Of a DNA stretch of 64,000 bases, positions 48,179 through 57,567 are shown piece by piece. Each line of letters begins with the position of its first letter. Position 1 is the first letter of the stretch. The translations under genes were made by a program, and so were the position numbers. The stretch lies in the NCBI GenBank assembly GCA_016714445.1, contig JADJNF010000009.1:496001-560000 (forward strand), in the 5' to 3' direction. Origin of the DNA: Saprospiraceae bacterium. GTDB taxonomy: Bacteria > Bacteroidota > Bacteroidia > Chitinophagales > Saprospiraceae. Under the pieces are notes generated by a model, which was not told the origin of the DNA, did no database searches, and saw only the letters and a program-made list of their open reading frames with translations.

Positions 48179-48586
48179 ATGCGAGCAGTTCTCCTTTTCC
48201 TCTTTTTAAATACAATTTTACATTTCTCCACAAAAGCACAATCAAAATTGTATGATTACCTGCCACTGAATGAAAATCAGGATTCAATCATTTTTCATTA
48301 TAAACAAATAAAAGAAACCAATATAGCCCAAATGGTTAAGGCAGATATTCAATATTTCATTATCAAAGCAGAAAAAGAAACCTATGGCTATACCATCTTT
48401 TTGGATGGCCATCTGGTCATCGAGCAAAAAACTATTCCAGGCTTATCAGGAAGCCTTGGATTTAAAAACATACCTGACACCCATAAAATAGCTGAACTTG
48501 TCATCAAAAAAATGAAAGAAGGGGAAATGCCCCCGACCATAAGTGAGCATGAACTCATTGAAATGGATATCACTAATAGACATTAA
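48179..48586 (+). CDS. DUF4907-family secreted protein
   Basis: This encodes a 135-residue protein when started at the ATG at 48179 (MRAVLLFLFLNTILHFSTKA Q), a typical signal peptide; the longer frame from 48107 overlaps the Kelch gene. The body has ETYGYTIFLDGHLVIEQKTI, PGLSGSLGFKNIPDTHKIAE and LVIKKMKEGEMPPTISEHEL. These are the DUF4907 hallmarks (GY-I-x-DG, a GF-x-D/T-A helix and GEMPPTI). Function is unknown. Members commonly lie behind Kelch-repeat proteins like the one here, suggesting a small periplasmic or surface partner. Confidence 0.85.
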   Translation: MRAVLLFLFLNTILHFSTKAQSKLYDYLPLNENQDSIIFHYKQIKETNIAQMVKADIQYFIIKAEKETYGYTIFLDGHLVIEQKTIPGLSGSLGFKNIPDTHKIAELVIKKMKEGEMPPTISEHELIEMDITNRH

Positions 48587-48804
48587 ACCATCGCATGTTG
48601 AAGTAGTTCCCTTTACCAATTTTGCTAAGGCGATTTTTAAATCATCTTTATAAAAAATACAATATGAAGTTTTTATTTTGCAAAAATGGGATACATCTAA
48701 ATCACCCATCTTTTAGCATAAAAAACAGCCGAAATATTTGAACAAACATTTATTGGAAGGATTCCTTCAAATCAACCTACCAAAGAAGCCGACCTAAACA
48801 AGAC

Positions 48805-48846
48805 AAAAAAAAGCAGCCGAAACAAATGCCCCGGCTGCTTTTTTAT
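48805..48846. terminator. Terminator, repeated family (copy 3)
   Basis: AAAAAGCAGCCG, loop AAACAAATGCC (one base changed), CGGCTGCTTTTT. It lies between convergent DUF4907 and the minus-strand T9SS gene. The rest of 48587-49013 is hairpin and A/C-rich repeat DNA. Confidence 0.8.
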
Positions 48847-48947
48847 TTTACTCAATTTGCTGTCACCAACCCGCACTGACCATTAAGTAGTAGGCCAGGT
48901 CCACAAATCAGCAACTTAGCGATTTCGCAACTCCACAACTCCGCAAC

Positions 48948-48980
48948 CCCGCCTGACCACTACGTAGTAGGCGGGCAGGT
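48948..48980. repeat. CCCGCCTG hairpin, intact IS110-type target
   Basis: CCCCGCCTGACCACTACGTA followed by GTAGGCGGGCAGG, with the exact GACCAC variant that matches the IS110 guide loop. A degenerate copy lies at about 48870-48901. A/C-rich runs flank both. Confidence 0.7.
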
Positions 48981-49013
48981 CCGCAACTTAACAACTCCAA
49001 CAACTTCAACAAT

Positions 49014-51866
49014 TTAATAATTGCTGTTAAGCACTACCCTTTTGGTCACATCCGGCAACCCTTCTGCTTTGATACTAATCAGATACATGCCATTAGCAAA
49101 AGCCGTCAGATCGATTTCCTCTTTTCCTCTGCCTGTTTCCATATTAGTGGATCGCAGCAATTTACCCTGAAGATTGTACATGTCTAATCGCACTTGGCGC
49201 TTGCCATAAGAATTCAAATCCAAAGATATTATTCCAGTCGTCGGATTCGGCATGATGGTGAAATCAGCGGCTGTAAGTAAATCTTCCTGCGTATTAATCG
49301 CAGGTTTCGTGATGTTTCCACCAGTCACACTCACATTGGCAAAATTAGCTGTTACAGTGCTATTAGGATTATAATTGGTCACCACAAGACCCACTTCGAT
49401 ACAATTGCCCATAACAATAGTTTGTGATCCATTTAAAGACCAGGAAGTTCCGTTTTGAGAAATATACATTGCAAACTGATTACCGGTACGGGTGATCCGC
49501 AGCCAGTACCTGTTTTGACTAGGGAACTGTTGCGGGTATGCAGCTGCACCTGTTACTGTACGGAATTCTCTTCTGCTGAAAGCACCAAGATTGGTCATCA
49601 GTTGCGCTTTTTTGGCACCGGATGCATTGCTTTCCCGCATGGTAACTCCTGCCCAGCCTAGACCAAGTGGAGTGATGCTGGTCACCTGTGCAGTGATGCC
49701 GCCATTGCCACAGAGATCGTACTGAGCAAAAGCGAGTGCATCGCTGTTGAAGGAATTCGGATAGTAACAATTGGTAGATGTCACAGTAAATAACTGATTG
49801 CCGGGACTATAAGCGACATTGCTACCTTGATTACAATTCACGCCATTGGCTTCAGAACTCCATCCACAAGGCAACAAAAATAATTCATCGATAAAACCAT
49901 CACAATCATTGTCTATACCATCGCAGAGTTCTTCGGCGCAAGGATAAACATTGTCATTGCTATCATTACAATCCTCACTATTCCGGACATATCCAACACC
50001 ACACACTCCCTGGAACACCTGCGGCGCATTTGTATTCCCGTAACCATCACCATCAACATCTGCATAACAGGTTACACTACAGGTATTAAATGGAAGTCCC
50101 CTTAAATCGTCTGGATTTGAACCAAACACAGGACCCCAGTTTCCACCGGTTGAGATGATGTTGAATGAAGATGATATATTGCTGATCAGGAATTTATTAT
50201 TTCCGATGTACGCAGCACCAAAAGTTTCACCATTGGTCGCTCCGATGATGGGGATATTTGTTACAGTATATGGTGCTGCAGGAAGAATTTTTTCATACAC
50301 AATTGTGCCGTTGCCCGACCAATGATAAATCATATTATCATCCGGATTATAACAAATGACTTCCCCGTCAGCCCCATTACCTAAAGCAGTCAACAAGGTT
50401 TTCGATCCGTCTGCCGGATTGATATCATAGAGGGTTTCTTTGACAGTTGCCCCATCTCCTGTCACTCCGAATAGTTGGCCCGAAGGTGAAAAAGTAATGG
50501 ATGAAAAATTATCACCCAAATTACCAATTTGTGTCATAGTTGCATCCGTAGGATTAAATGTACAAAGTACCCGACCATTTACACCGCTAACTTTTACTAT
50601 TGCATATATTATATCGGTAACCGGGTTTTTAGCTGCACCGTTTACACCGGTTACTGTAAAACCCGGCAGTACAGGTGACCGTCTTTCAATTATGGCATAA
50701 TTGATTGAAGTATCTATAGTCCAGACAGAATCCTGGAATGGTGAAAAACCATAAAAAATGCTGCAATCTACCGGATCGATGGACAAAGTTTCATCAATCT
50801 GACCATTACAGTTGTCATCTATATCATTGCCACACAATTCAGTTTGCCCCGGATTTACATTATCATTACAGTCGTCGCAGTCCCCTTGTGCTGTAGAGTA
50901 CCCATCGCCGTCCAGGTCTTCACCATCATCCGCAATACCACTACAATCGTTATCTATGTTATCACAGATTTCAGTACCTTCAGGATTTATGTTTTCATTG
51001 TCATCGTTACAATCTTCATTATTTCCAACCATACCTGTAGGGCAACCACTTTCTTCAGGCATGATTCCTGAATCTTCAGCATCTCCGTACCCATCGCCAT
51101 CTGCGTCAATATAACAAAGGCAAATATTTCCGGCAATAGCTGCCACTTCTGTCGCGCTAAGTGCACGATTGTACAAGCGGAACTCATCCATCAATGAGCC
51201 GGAAGCCAGGCCGGAGTTCGTTGAATAACCTGCGACTTTAAAGGGTCCGGTGCCGGTTATATTCACTGCTCCCTGTGCTACGGTATTGACCAATACACCG
51301 TTCAGATATGCCTTCACATTATTCAGTGTGTTATCATACACAAACGTAATGGTCTGTGGGCCTGCTGCTGCCCCTCCGTTGACAGCTACATCAGTTAGTC
51401 CACCGCCACGCAGCCAGAAGTTGTCTGCTCCCGCTACCCCATTGGTAAAGCATCGAAAACCGTTGGTGTTGACATCTCCAAAAATGTACCACAATGTAGA
51501 AGAATTGGTATTTGGCCCGTTGTTAATCCAAAGAGAAAGGGTCCATGAGCTACCTCCCAGATCTGGTATCCAATTGCTATTGACGAAATTGGAAGTGGAA
51601 TTAGATCCGGTTCCAATCAATGCACCTCCGCATTGTCCTTTCGATCCCTGTGTTTGATCTCCTGTAATGGTGGCTGTTTCAGTTCCTGCCGGGGGTGTAC
51701 TCGCTTCGTTGGGTACGCTGGTTCCCGATCCATTAAAACGGTAATATAATAGTTCCGGTGTCTGGGCAATCACCTGATTCTGCTGAAGAAACAGTAACAT
51801 GAATCCTATCAAAAAAAGATGTTTAAAAGTTTGTCTTTTTGTCCAAACTGATGATAAGAAAGTCAT
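49014..51866 (-). CDS. T9SS type A protein with LamG and MopE-like repeats
   Basis: This encodes a 950-residue protein when started at the ATG at 51866, which gives a signal peptide ending QNQVIAQ. Order: LamG/concanavalin-like domain (SSWTLSLWINNGPNTN, NVKAYLNGVLVNTVAQG, FRLYNRALSATEVAAIAG). MopE-type acidic repeats follow (YIDADGDGYGD, DCNDDNENINPEGTEICDNI, DNDCSGIADDGEDLDGDGYS). A propeller-like middle (GRVLCTFNPTDATMTQIGNL) is followed by another MopE repeat (YADVDGDGYG). The shared lectin-like block and a type A sorting domain complete it. The Asp/Asn-rich repeats likely bind calcium or other metal ions. It should be exported by T9SS, with a sugar- or matrix-binding role inferred from LamG. 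Confidence 0.88.
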   Translation of the reverse strand: MTFLSSVWTKRQTFKHLFLIGFMLLFLQQNQVIAQTPELLYYRFNGSGTSVPNEASTPPAGTETATITGDQTQGSKGQCGGALIGTGSNSTSNFVNSNWIPDLGGSSWTLSLWINNGPNTNSSTLWYIFGDVNTNGFRCFTNGVAGADNFWLRGGGLTDVAVNGGAAAGPQTITFVYDNTLNNVKAYLNGVLVNTVAQGAVNITGTGPFKVAGYSTNSGLASGSLMDEFRLYNRALSATEVAAIAGNICLCYIDADGDGYGDAEDSGIMPEESGCPTGMVGNNEDCNDDNENINPEGTEICDNIDNDCSGIADDGEDLDGDGYSTAQGDCDDCNDNVNPGQTELCGNDIDDNCNGQIDETLSIDPVDCSIFYGFSPFQDSVWTIDTSINYAIIERRSPVLPGFTVTGVNGAAKNPVTDIIYAIVKVSGVNGRVLCTFNPTDATMTQIGNLGDNFSSITFSPSGQLFGVTGDGATVKETLYDINPADGSKTLLTALGNGADGEVICYNPDDNMIYHWSGNGTIVYEKILPAAPYTVTNIPIIGATNGETFGAAYIGNNKFLISNISSSFNIISTGGNWGPVFGSNPDDLRGLPFNTCSVTCYADVDGDGYGNTNAPQVFQGVCGVGYVRNSEDCNDSNDNVYPCAEELCDGIDNDCDGFIDELFLLPCGWSSEANGVNCNQGSNVAYSPGNQLFTVTSTNCYYPNSFNSDALAFAQYDLCGNGGITAQVTSITPLGLGWAGVTMRESNASGAKKAQLMTNLGAFSRREFRTVTGAAAYPQQFPSQNRYWLRITRTGNQFAMYISQNGTSWSLNGSQTIVMGNCIEVGLVVTNYNPNSTVTANFANVSVTGGNITKPAINTQEDLLTAADFTIMPNPTTGIISLDLNSYGKRQVRLDMYNLQGKLLRSTNMETGRGKEEIDLTAFANGMYLISIKAEGLPDVTKRVVLNSNY

Positions 51867-52372
51867 TTTTCCTTTAGAATCTATCAAGGAAAAAGCACTT
51901 TTTGTAAATAGGAGGAACTGACACATGGTTGATTGTTTTGAAGTCGAAAAATAGATTTTAATAGTGTTCTGAATTTGATATTTGTTTTAAGTCAATAACT
52001 TTTAGTCAAATAAAAATCAAATTACATAAATGTATGAAACCTTGTTAAGTTTCCAGAATATTTTATTTATATCTTTAATTAAGGATAAAAATAATACAAT
52101 AATTTGTATTTAAAAGAATATTCCTGATATTTCTATAAATATATACTATATTTATAACCAATGAAGTATACAATTTTTAATTATCATGTGATATAAAGAT
52201 GTGAACATCAAAAAATTTTGATGTTTTGATGTTACTCATTTAACTGATAGGCATTATTGTTTTGACCCTTCAATACAAATTCATACCTTAGCAATAGGCA
52301 ATTCGAAGGTAAAAATTAATTTGTCAATGAGAAAACTTCAGTCATACCATTGATATTGGCGCCTGAAACAGC

Positions 52373-52415
52373 AAAAAAAAAGCAGTCGAAACAAAAGTCC
52401 CAACTGCTTTTTTTA
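52373..52415. terminator. Terminator, repeated family (copy 4, diverged)
   Basis: AAAAAGCAGTCG, loop AAACAAAAGTC, CAACTGCTTTTTTT. The two stem changes (C to T, GG to AA) partly compensate, so pairing is kept mainly through AGCAGT/ACTGCT. Confidence 0.7.
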
Positions 52416-52541
52416 TATTATTAATTTATTGTCACCAACCTCGCCGACCACTATCTGGCATGCCATTAACTCAACAATTTGACAGGTCGACAAATCAGCA
52501 GTTCAGCAGTTCAGCAAATCAGCAAATCAACAACTCAACAA

Positions 52542-52575
52542 CCCCGCCTGACCACTACGTAGTAGGCGGGCAGGT
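52542..52575. repeat. CCCGCCTG hairpin, intact IS110-type target
   Basis: CCCCGCCTGACCACTACGTA then GTAGGCGGGCAGG, identical in its core to the copy at 48948. A/C-rich runs lie on both sides (52476-52541 and 52576-52606), and the T9SS stop codon lies at 52607. Confidence 0.7.
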
Positions 52576-52606
52576 CCACAACTTAGCAACTCCACAACTA
52601 AGCAAT

Positions 52607-53977
52607 TTACCTATTGCTGTTAAGCACTACCCTTTTGGTCACATCCGGTATTCCTTCTGCTCTCACACGTATCAGATACATTCCACTGGCAAAAGCCGTC
52701 AGATCGATTTCTTCTTTTCCTTTGATTGTTTCAATAGTTGAAGATCGCAGTAATTTACCCTGGAGATTGTACATGTCTAATCGCACTTGTCGCTTGCCAT
52801 ATGAACTCAAATCCAATGATATTATTCCAGTCGTCGGATTCGGCATGATGGTGAAATCAGCGGCTGTAAGTATATCTTCCTGGGTATTAATCGTTGGTTT
52901 GGTGTTGTTTCCACCAGTCACACTCACATTGGCAAAATTAGCTGTTACAGTGCTATTAGGATTATAATTGGTCACCACAAGACCAACTTCGATACAATTA
53001 CCCATAACAATAGTCTGTGTTCCGCTAAAAGACCAGGAAGTTCCGTTTTGAGAAATATACATCGCAAACTGATTACCATTACGTGTGATACGCAGCCAGT
53101 ACCTGTTCTGACTCGGAAACTGCTGCGGGTATGCAGCTGCACCTGTTGTTGTACGGAATTCTCTTCTGCTGAAAGCACCAAGATTGGTCATCAGTTGCGC
53201 TTTTTTGGCACCGGCAGCATTGCTTTCCCGCATGGTAACTCCTGCCCAGCCTAGACCAAGTGGAGTGATGCTGGTCACCTGTGCAGTGATGCTGCCATTG
53301 CCACAGAGATCGTACTGAGCAAAAGCGAGTGCATCGCTGGTAAAAGAATTGGGATAATAACAATTGGTGCTGGTTACTGTAAATCTTTGTGTGTTGAAAT
53401 CGTATGCCACACTGCTTCCTGCATTACATCCTGCTCCATTAGGCTCAGCACTCCATCCGCAAGGCAAACCGCTGAATGCTATGTTTTGACCATTATCAGA
53501 CCCTATTACTGCAGGAAAGCTACTTATCACCCTGATTCTATATCCTGACCCGGATGGGGTATTCAATGGAATGACAGCATTTATATTTCCCGACGCATTT
53601 CCAGCTAATGTACCAATGTTTACCGGACTGGCAAAACTGCCTGAAGCATTACTTAATTGTGCAGTAAAGGTATTTCCACCCCCAATATCAATGGCAGAAA
53701 AGGGCACTAAAAAACTTCCTCCACCGCATAGAATTGAAGGGATAATTCCGGTATTGATTTGTTCTCCCGGCTGTTCGAATCCTTGTGTGATGATGTTTCC
53801 ACCTCCGCTTAAAGACGGTATTACGGTCTCCCCGATATTGAAAGTAATCATATTGCTTCCACCAGTCAAGGTACCTCCCGCTGATGACACTGATTTACGA
53901 GGTATAGATTGAGCCTGACAAATCCCCGATATACCAATGAGACAGGCAATATTTAGTATGATTAATAATTTTTGCAT
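52607..53977 (-). CDS. T9SS type A protein with lectin-like domain
   Basis: This encodes a 456-residue secreted protein. The signal peptide ends GICQAQ. The first domain (SAGGTLTGGSNMITFNIGET VIPSLSGGG, TQGFEQPGE) is an opening found in many short T9SS proteins. A beta-sandwich follows (FTAQLSNASGSFASPVNIGT, SGYRIRVISSFPAVIGSDNG). Residues about 175-370 are the shared DUF1349-like lectin block (CYYPNSFTSDALAFAQYDLC, GLGWAGVTMRESNAAGAKKA). The last ~85 are the type A sorting domain (IMPNPTTGIISLDLSSYGKR to GMYLIRVRAEGIP). It is the simplest of the four paralogous carriers and lies about 60 bp downstream of the M28 peptidase gene on the same strand. Confidence 0.87.
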   Translation of the reverse strand: MQKLLIILNIACLIGISGICQAQSIPRKSVSSAGGTLTGGSNMITFNIGETVIPSLSGGGNIITQGFEQPGEQINTGIIPSILCGGGSFLVPFSAIDIGGGNTFTAQLSNASGSFASPVNIGTLAGNASGNINAVIPLNTPSGSGYRIRVISSFPAVIGSDNGQNIAFSGLPCGWSAEPNGAGCNAGSSVAYDFNTQRFTVTSTNCYYPNSFTSDALAFAQYDLCGNGSITAQVTSITPLGLGWAGVTMRESNAAGAKKAQLMTNLGAFSRREFRTTTGAAAYPQQFPSQNRYWLRITRNGNQFAMYISQNGTSWSFSGTQTIVMGNCIEVGLVVTNYNPNSTVTANFANVSVTGGNNTKPTINTQEDILTAADFTIMPNPTTGIISLDLSSYGKRQVRLDMYNLQGKLLRSSTIETIKGKEEIDLTAFASGMYLIRVRAEGIPDVTKRVVLNSNR

Positions 53978-54037
53978 TGTATTTATTTTACCTGTTGTTG
54001 ATCAATTTTTTTTAACTACATTTAATTTTCAGCTACT

Positions 54038-54886
54038 TTAGGCTTTAAATATTTCAAGCATTTGCATGGAAAACTTAAAAATAATATCCATCCCCTCATA
54101 ATTAATTTTATCTTCTGTATCGGACATTTTATGATAGTCACTATGAATGCCCGTAGTCAGATTAAGAACCGGAATTGACATTTCTGCAAATGATTTTAGG
54201 TCCGAGATCAAAATATTGCTATCATCAAATCTAAAATTAACATCGCCTTCTGACAATGAATTAAAATAATTCAAAATCTTATTATCAGTTTCTGCACCAC
54301 TTACACGTACTGTTGGGTTAACCTGATTAAGCCTGCCTACCATATCAAAGTTTATCACCGCCCGAATTTTCAGATTGCTACAGAAGTTGCTTCTACTAAA
54401 AAAATCAGAACCAAAAAGTCCGGCCTCATGCGCAGAATATCCAACAAAAACAAAATTGTATCGCCACTTCTGCGTATGAGCAATGCCATACATAAGTTCC
54501 AGCATCATAGCAACTCCGGAGGCATTGTCATCTGCACCGGGATGAATACCATACCGGTTGATTTCCATTGATTTGGTCGGGTCTTCTCCCAGATGATCAT
54601 AATGTGCTCCAATGATGATCGTACTATCTTTTTTGTAATCCAACATTGCCACCACATTAATAGCAGAATCCAAACCAAATGAAAATTTTTGCATAAGTAC
54701 AGGATAACAATTTCCTGATACAAACTGACTGTGTATATAGTCCGCTGCTTTCCTTTCATACAAAGTCGCAGGCGCTCTCCCCTGCATTGACTCAGAAGCC
54801 AAAAATAATATATGCCGTCTGAAATTCTGTCCGTTCGCACAGAATTGTATTGCTACCAGAAAGAATACGGCCATTTTAATTTTCAT
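54038..54886 (-). CDS. M28-family metallopeptidase with altered catalytic Glu
   Basis: This encodes a 282-residue secreted zinc peptidase-like protein (signal peptide MKIKMAVFFLVAIQFCANGQ). Zinc ligands expected for M28 are present: His95 in IIGAHYDHLG, Asp119/120 in GADDNASG, Glu154 in SAHEAGLFGS, Asp181 in INFDMVGR, and a late His in GIHSDYHKM. In active M28 enzymes the Glu pair E-E precedes x-GL-x-GS, the first being the general base. Here that position is His153, so catalysis may be altered or lost. Length is short for the family, close to a bare catalytic domain. It may trim peptides in the periplasm or outside, or act as a non-catalytic binder. Confidence 0.85.
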   Translation of the reverse strand: MKIKMAVFFLVAIQFCANGQNFRRHILFLASESMQGRAPATLYERKAADYIHSQFVSGNCYPVLMQKFSFGLDSAINVVAMLDYKKDSTIIIGAHYDHLGEDPTKSMEINRYGIHPGADDNASGVAMMLELMYGIAHTQKWRYNFVFVGYSAHEAGLFGSDFFSRSNFCSNLKIRAVINFDMVGRLNQVNPTVRVSGAETDNKILNYFNSLSEGDVNFRFDDSNILISDLKSFAEMSIPVLNLTTGIHSDYHKMSDTEDKINYEGMDIIFKFSMQMLEIFKA

Positions 54887-54946
54887 CAGAACTTTGTATT
54901 GTTGAAAACCATCTCATACTATTCACCACATGAACTGAAAAAAAAT

Positions 54947-57124
54947 TTATTTTCTTTCTACCTTTGGTACTTTAGGTAATTCAGGTGCTTTGTCAAAACG
55001 AATCTTTTTACCATCCCACCACATTGGTTTACCGGATTGCTCTTTATTGCCATCGTTAAACATGACATCATTGATCTGCTGATCAAATTTAGGGTCGGAT
55101 ATTTCGGCTGGTATTGCTGTAACATTTTTTGAGTCTACTCGTTTACCAACGGATATCCAGCTAAACCTGACATTTGCAGTTCCGGAAGCCACCGCCACTG
55201 TAAATCCTGTCTTTTCAATGCTCAATATATACAATTGTGCAGGTGATCCAACCGGACTAACCGTCACATCAGGAGTAGTACTTAAAAGTCCGGCATAGTT
55301 TTTACTAAACGGTACAAATACAGAAGCTCCGTTCAATACTGCTGATCCGTTATCATATACTTTTAGTTCCGGTGAAGTGACTCCATAAGCAGGTACACGG
55401 CTAGTCCCTGTGGATACTATATCTGCGGAGTATCCGCTTGTCAGTTCGTTTCCGACGTTGTATGATGCGAAAAGCTCTCCGCTGCTGACATTTCCCAATA
55501 CTTCTCCATGTGACCAGGAACCGATGATACCACCGAAGAAACCACCACCGATGCCTTGTTTTTCTTTGTTGGTTAAGAAACCTCCTCCCGAAGCGTACGC
55601 CGATGATCCGTAGACACCATAATTGATCAAACCACTATTCCTGTACCCTAAAGATCCCCAGTATATTCCTGTTTGTTCAGCACCAAGAACTCCCCCTGTA
55701 CGATTATAATCATTGTAACTGTGACCTGCCACACCAAAAGTGTATAGATCTCCCCAAAAGTTAAATCCCTTTATTGCATTGTTTGTCACAGTATGACCAT
55801 AACCCGTTCCATCATTTTGACTATCACGAGTTCTATAACCATAGAGCGATGCCTGACCATCTCCATCTACTGTAAGTTGTGACTTATAGACATAAAGTGG
55901 ATAAATACTCTGAGGACTTACTCCAATGGATGTACTTGTTCCATTGTCTTGAAATAATGAGTTACCTATAATACTACCAGGTCCATTTGTAAATTTAGTT
56001 ATGTAGTTGGTTGTACCAGTACCAGTAACGCCTCCACTTGTTGGTGTAACCCATTGCGTGTTGAAGTCAGTAGCATTTATTTTGCTTAATACCTGCCCGG
56101 TCGAACCGCCAGTGGGAACGCCTGGGCCGGTAGGGCCGATTGGTCCCGTAGCACCGGTTGCACCAGTTGCTCCGATAGGACCGGCAGGACCGATTGGACC
56201 GATTGGACCAGCAGGGCCAGCTACTCCTGCAGCACCAGTTGCACCAGCAGGACCGATTGGACCAGTTGGACCTACAGGGCCAGTTGGACCGGCAGGGCCA
56301 GCTACTCCGGCAGGACCAGTTGCACCAGCAGGACCAGTTGCACCAGCAGGACCGATTGGACCAGTTGGACCTACAGGGCCAGGTACTCCTGCAGGACCAG
56401 TTGCACCATCAGGGCCAACAGGACCGACCGGACCAACAGGGCCAGGTATCCCTTGAATTCCCATCGGGCCTTGTATTCCCATCGGGCCTTGCAATCCCTG
56501 CATTCCGGGTACTCCTGCGGGACCTACGGGACCAACAGGGCCAGCTACTCCGGCAGGACCAACAGGGCCGGCAGGACCAACGGGACCGATAGGACCAGTC
56601 GCGCCGGCAGGACCAGTAGGACCAACAGGACCAGTTGCACCGACAGGACCAACGGGACCGGCGGGACCTGTTGCGCCAATAGGACCAACTGGACCGACAG
56701 GACCGGCAGGGCCAGGCGTATTTGAATTTTGCGCATATAAGGCATACGGCACACTCATCAATTGAGTGGTTCCCATATTTGTATAACTTGTTCCTCCAGC
56801 CGGATCCAGTTCTACCTGTATATATTTAGCCGCACTACCCCAATTTACAGCTGCAAGGGTTCCTGTTTGATTTGATCCCTGACCGATATTCACATTAAAC
56901 AATCCTAAAGATGTAGTGACCACATTGTGTACTTCACTGTATACCACCGTACCTGCGGACGAAACATCTCTGATACTTAGTCTTAGGCTAATAGCCTGGG
57001 ATGCTATAATATTACCAGACATATTTCTTGCTACTCCCTGATAAGGTATAGCATTAGGTGCCTGTGCCTGACTATGCAAAAAACATAACACCGAAAAAAT
57101 AAAAATGGAAACATGTTTTTTCAT
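54947..57124 (-). CDS. Collagen-like repeat secreted protein
   Basis: This encodes a 725-residue protein. The signal peptide ends LHSQAQ. The N-terminal ~135 residues form a head domain common to such proteins ([33 protein letters not shown]). About 200 residues of Gly-x-y triplets follow from ~138 to ~336 ([20 protein letters not shown]), with a short variant block [20 protein letters not shown]. The C-terminal ~385 residues are glycine-rich beta structure ([40 protein letters not shown]), ending KVPKVERK without a sorting domain. It is likely a trimeric fibre with a collagen-like stalk, surface-exposed; the export route is not evident. Confidence 0.87.
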   Translation of the reverse strand: MKKHVSIFIFSVLCFLHSQAQAPNAIPYQGVARNMSGNIIASQAISLRLSIRDVSSAGTVVYSEVHNVVTTSLGLFNVNIGQGSNQTGTLAAVNWGSAAKYIQVELDPAGGTSYTNMGTTQLMSVPYALYAQNSNTPGPAGPVGPVGPIGATGPAGPVGPVGATGPVGPTGPAGATGPIGPVGPAGPVGPAGVAGPVGPVGPAGVPGMQGLQGPMGIQGPMGIQGIPGPVGPVGPVGPDGATGPAGVPGPVGPTGPIGPAGATGPAGATGPAGVAGPAGPTGPVGPTGPIGPAGATGAAGVAGPAGPIGPIGPAGPIGATGATGATGPIGPTGPGVPTGGSTGQVLSKINATDFNTQWVTPTSGGVTGTGTTNYITKFTNGPGSIIGNSLFQDNGTSTSIGVSPQSIYPLYVYKSQLTVDGDGQASLYGYRTRDSQNDGTGYGHTVTNNAIKGFNFWGDLYTFGVAGHSYNDYNRTGGVLGAEQTGIYWGSLGYRNSGLINYGVYGSSAYASGGGFLTNKEKQGIGGGFFGGIIGSWSHGEVLGNVSSGELFASYNVGNELTSGYSADIVSTGTSRVPAYGVTSPELKVYDNGSAVLNGASVFVPFSKNYAGLLSTTPDVTVSPVGSPAQLYILSIEKTGFTVAVASGTANVRFSWISVGKRVDSKNVTAIPAEISDPKFDQQINDVMFNDGNKEQSGKPMWWDGKKIRFDKAPELPKVPKVERK
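56110..56712 (-). repeat. GXY-coding short tandem repeats
   Basis: DNA encoding the collagen-like stalk is made of 9-bp units (Gly-x-y) arranged in higher-order blocks such as [19 protein letters not shown], which recur. It is prone to length change by slippage. Confidence 0.85.
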
Positions 57125-57373
57125 TTTGTTTTGAATTTTCTGTTTTAAAAATTTGAATTATTTTGATTTCAATGAATATTTAAATATAAAACTGATGTGT
57201 GTGATACAAAAATTTTAAAATATCGACAAAAATACATTTTATGTTTTTATAAATACATAAATGTTTGTTTTTATTTATAATTTATAATAAAAATATTGTC
57301 AAACAAACAATTTATGGTTGTTTAACAAACTACTAGTTTGCCTAACTTTTTTGAACTTCAATGAACGTATAAA

Positions 57374-57414
57374 TAAAAAAGCAGCCGAAACAAATGTCCC
57401 GGCTGCTTTTTTAT
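57374..57414. terminator. Terminator-like hairpin, repeated family (copy 5)
   Basis: AAAAAAGCAGCCG, loop AAACAAATGTC, CGGCTGCTTTTTT, identical in stem and loop to copy 1. It lies upstream of the collagen-like gene and of the restriction-modification gene, not behind a T9SS gene. It is therefore either insulating between two divergent genes or left by a lost neighbour. The rest of 57125-57567 shows no gene. Confidence 0.75.
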
Positions 57415-57567
57415 TTTAACCAAAGTCTCAGACTTCGACTCTATGCATAAAGGATTTGCCATTTGTCAATTCAAATGCCAGACATGAAGAAAAAATCCGA
57501 CTTGGAGATGGGACACTATCTGATCAAAGAAATATATTTTCTATCTTTACCCGCAAATGATATTTCT

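Larger units (their letters stand above)
51867..52606. other. Intergenic region with repeats
   Basis: Contains the upstream region of the LamG protein gene (minus strand), a 22-bp palindrome at 52204-52225 (AACATCAAAA with TTTTGATGTT) that could be a protein-binding site, a terminator at 52373 and hairpin repeat DNA from 52438. No gene is supportable. Confidence 0.5.

Noticed and set aside
52204..52225. 22-bp palindrome AACATCAAAA / TTTTGATGTT as an operator
   Set aside because: It is AT-rich, single-copy and over 300 bp from the gene start, so no regulatory role can be argued beyond a mention.
56007..56754. Long plus-strand frames rich in Pro, Gly or Gln opposite the collagen-like gene
   Set aside because: Low-complexity antisense shadows of Gly-x-y codons; the minus-strand frame has a signal peptide and full-length coding character.
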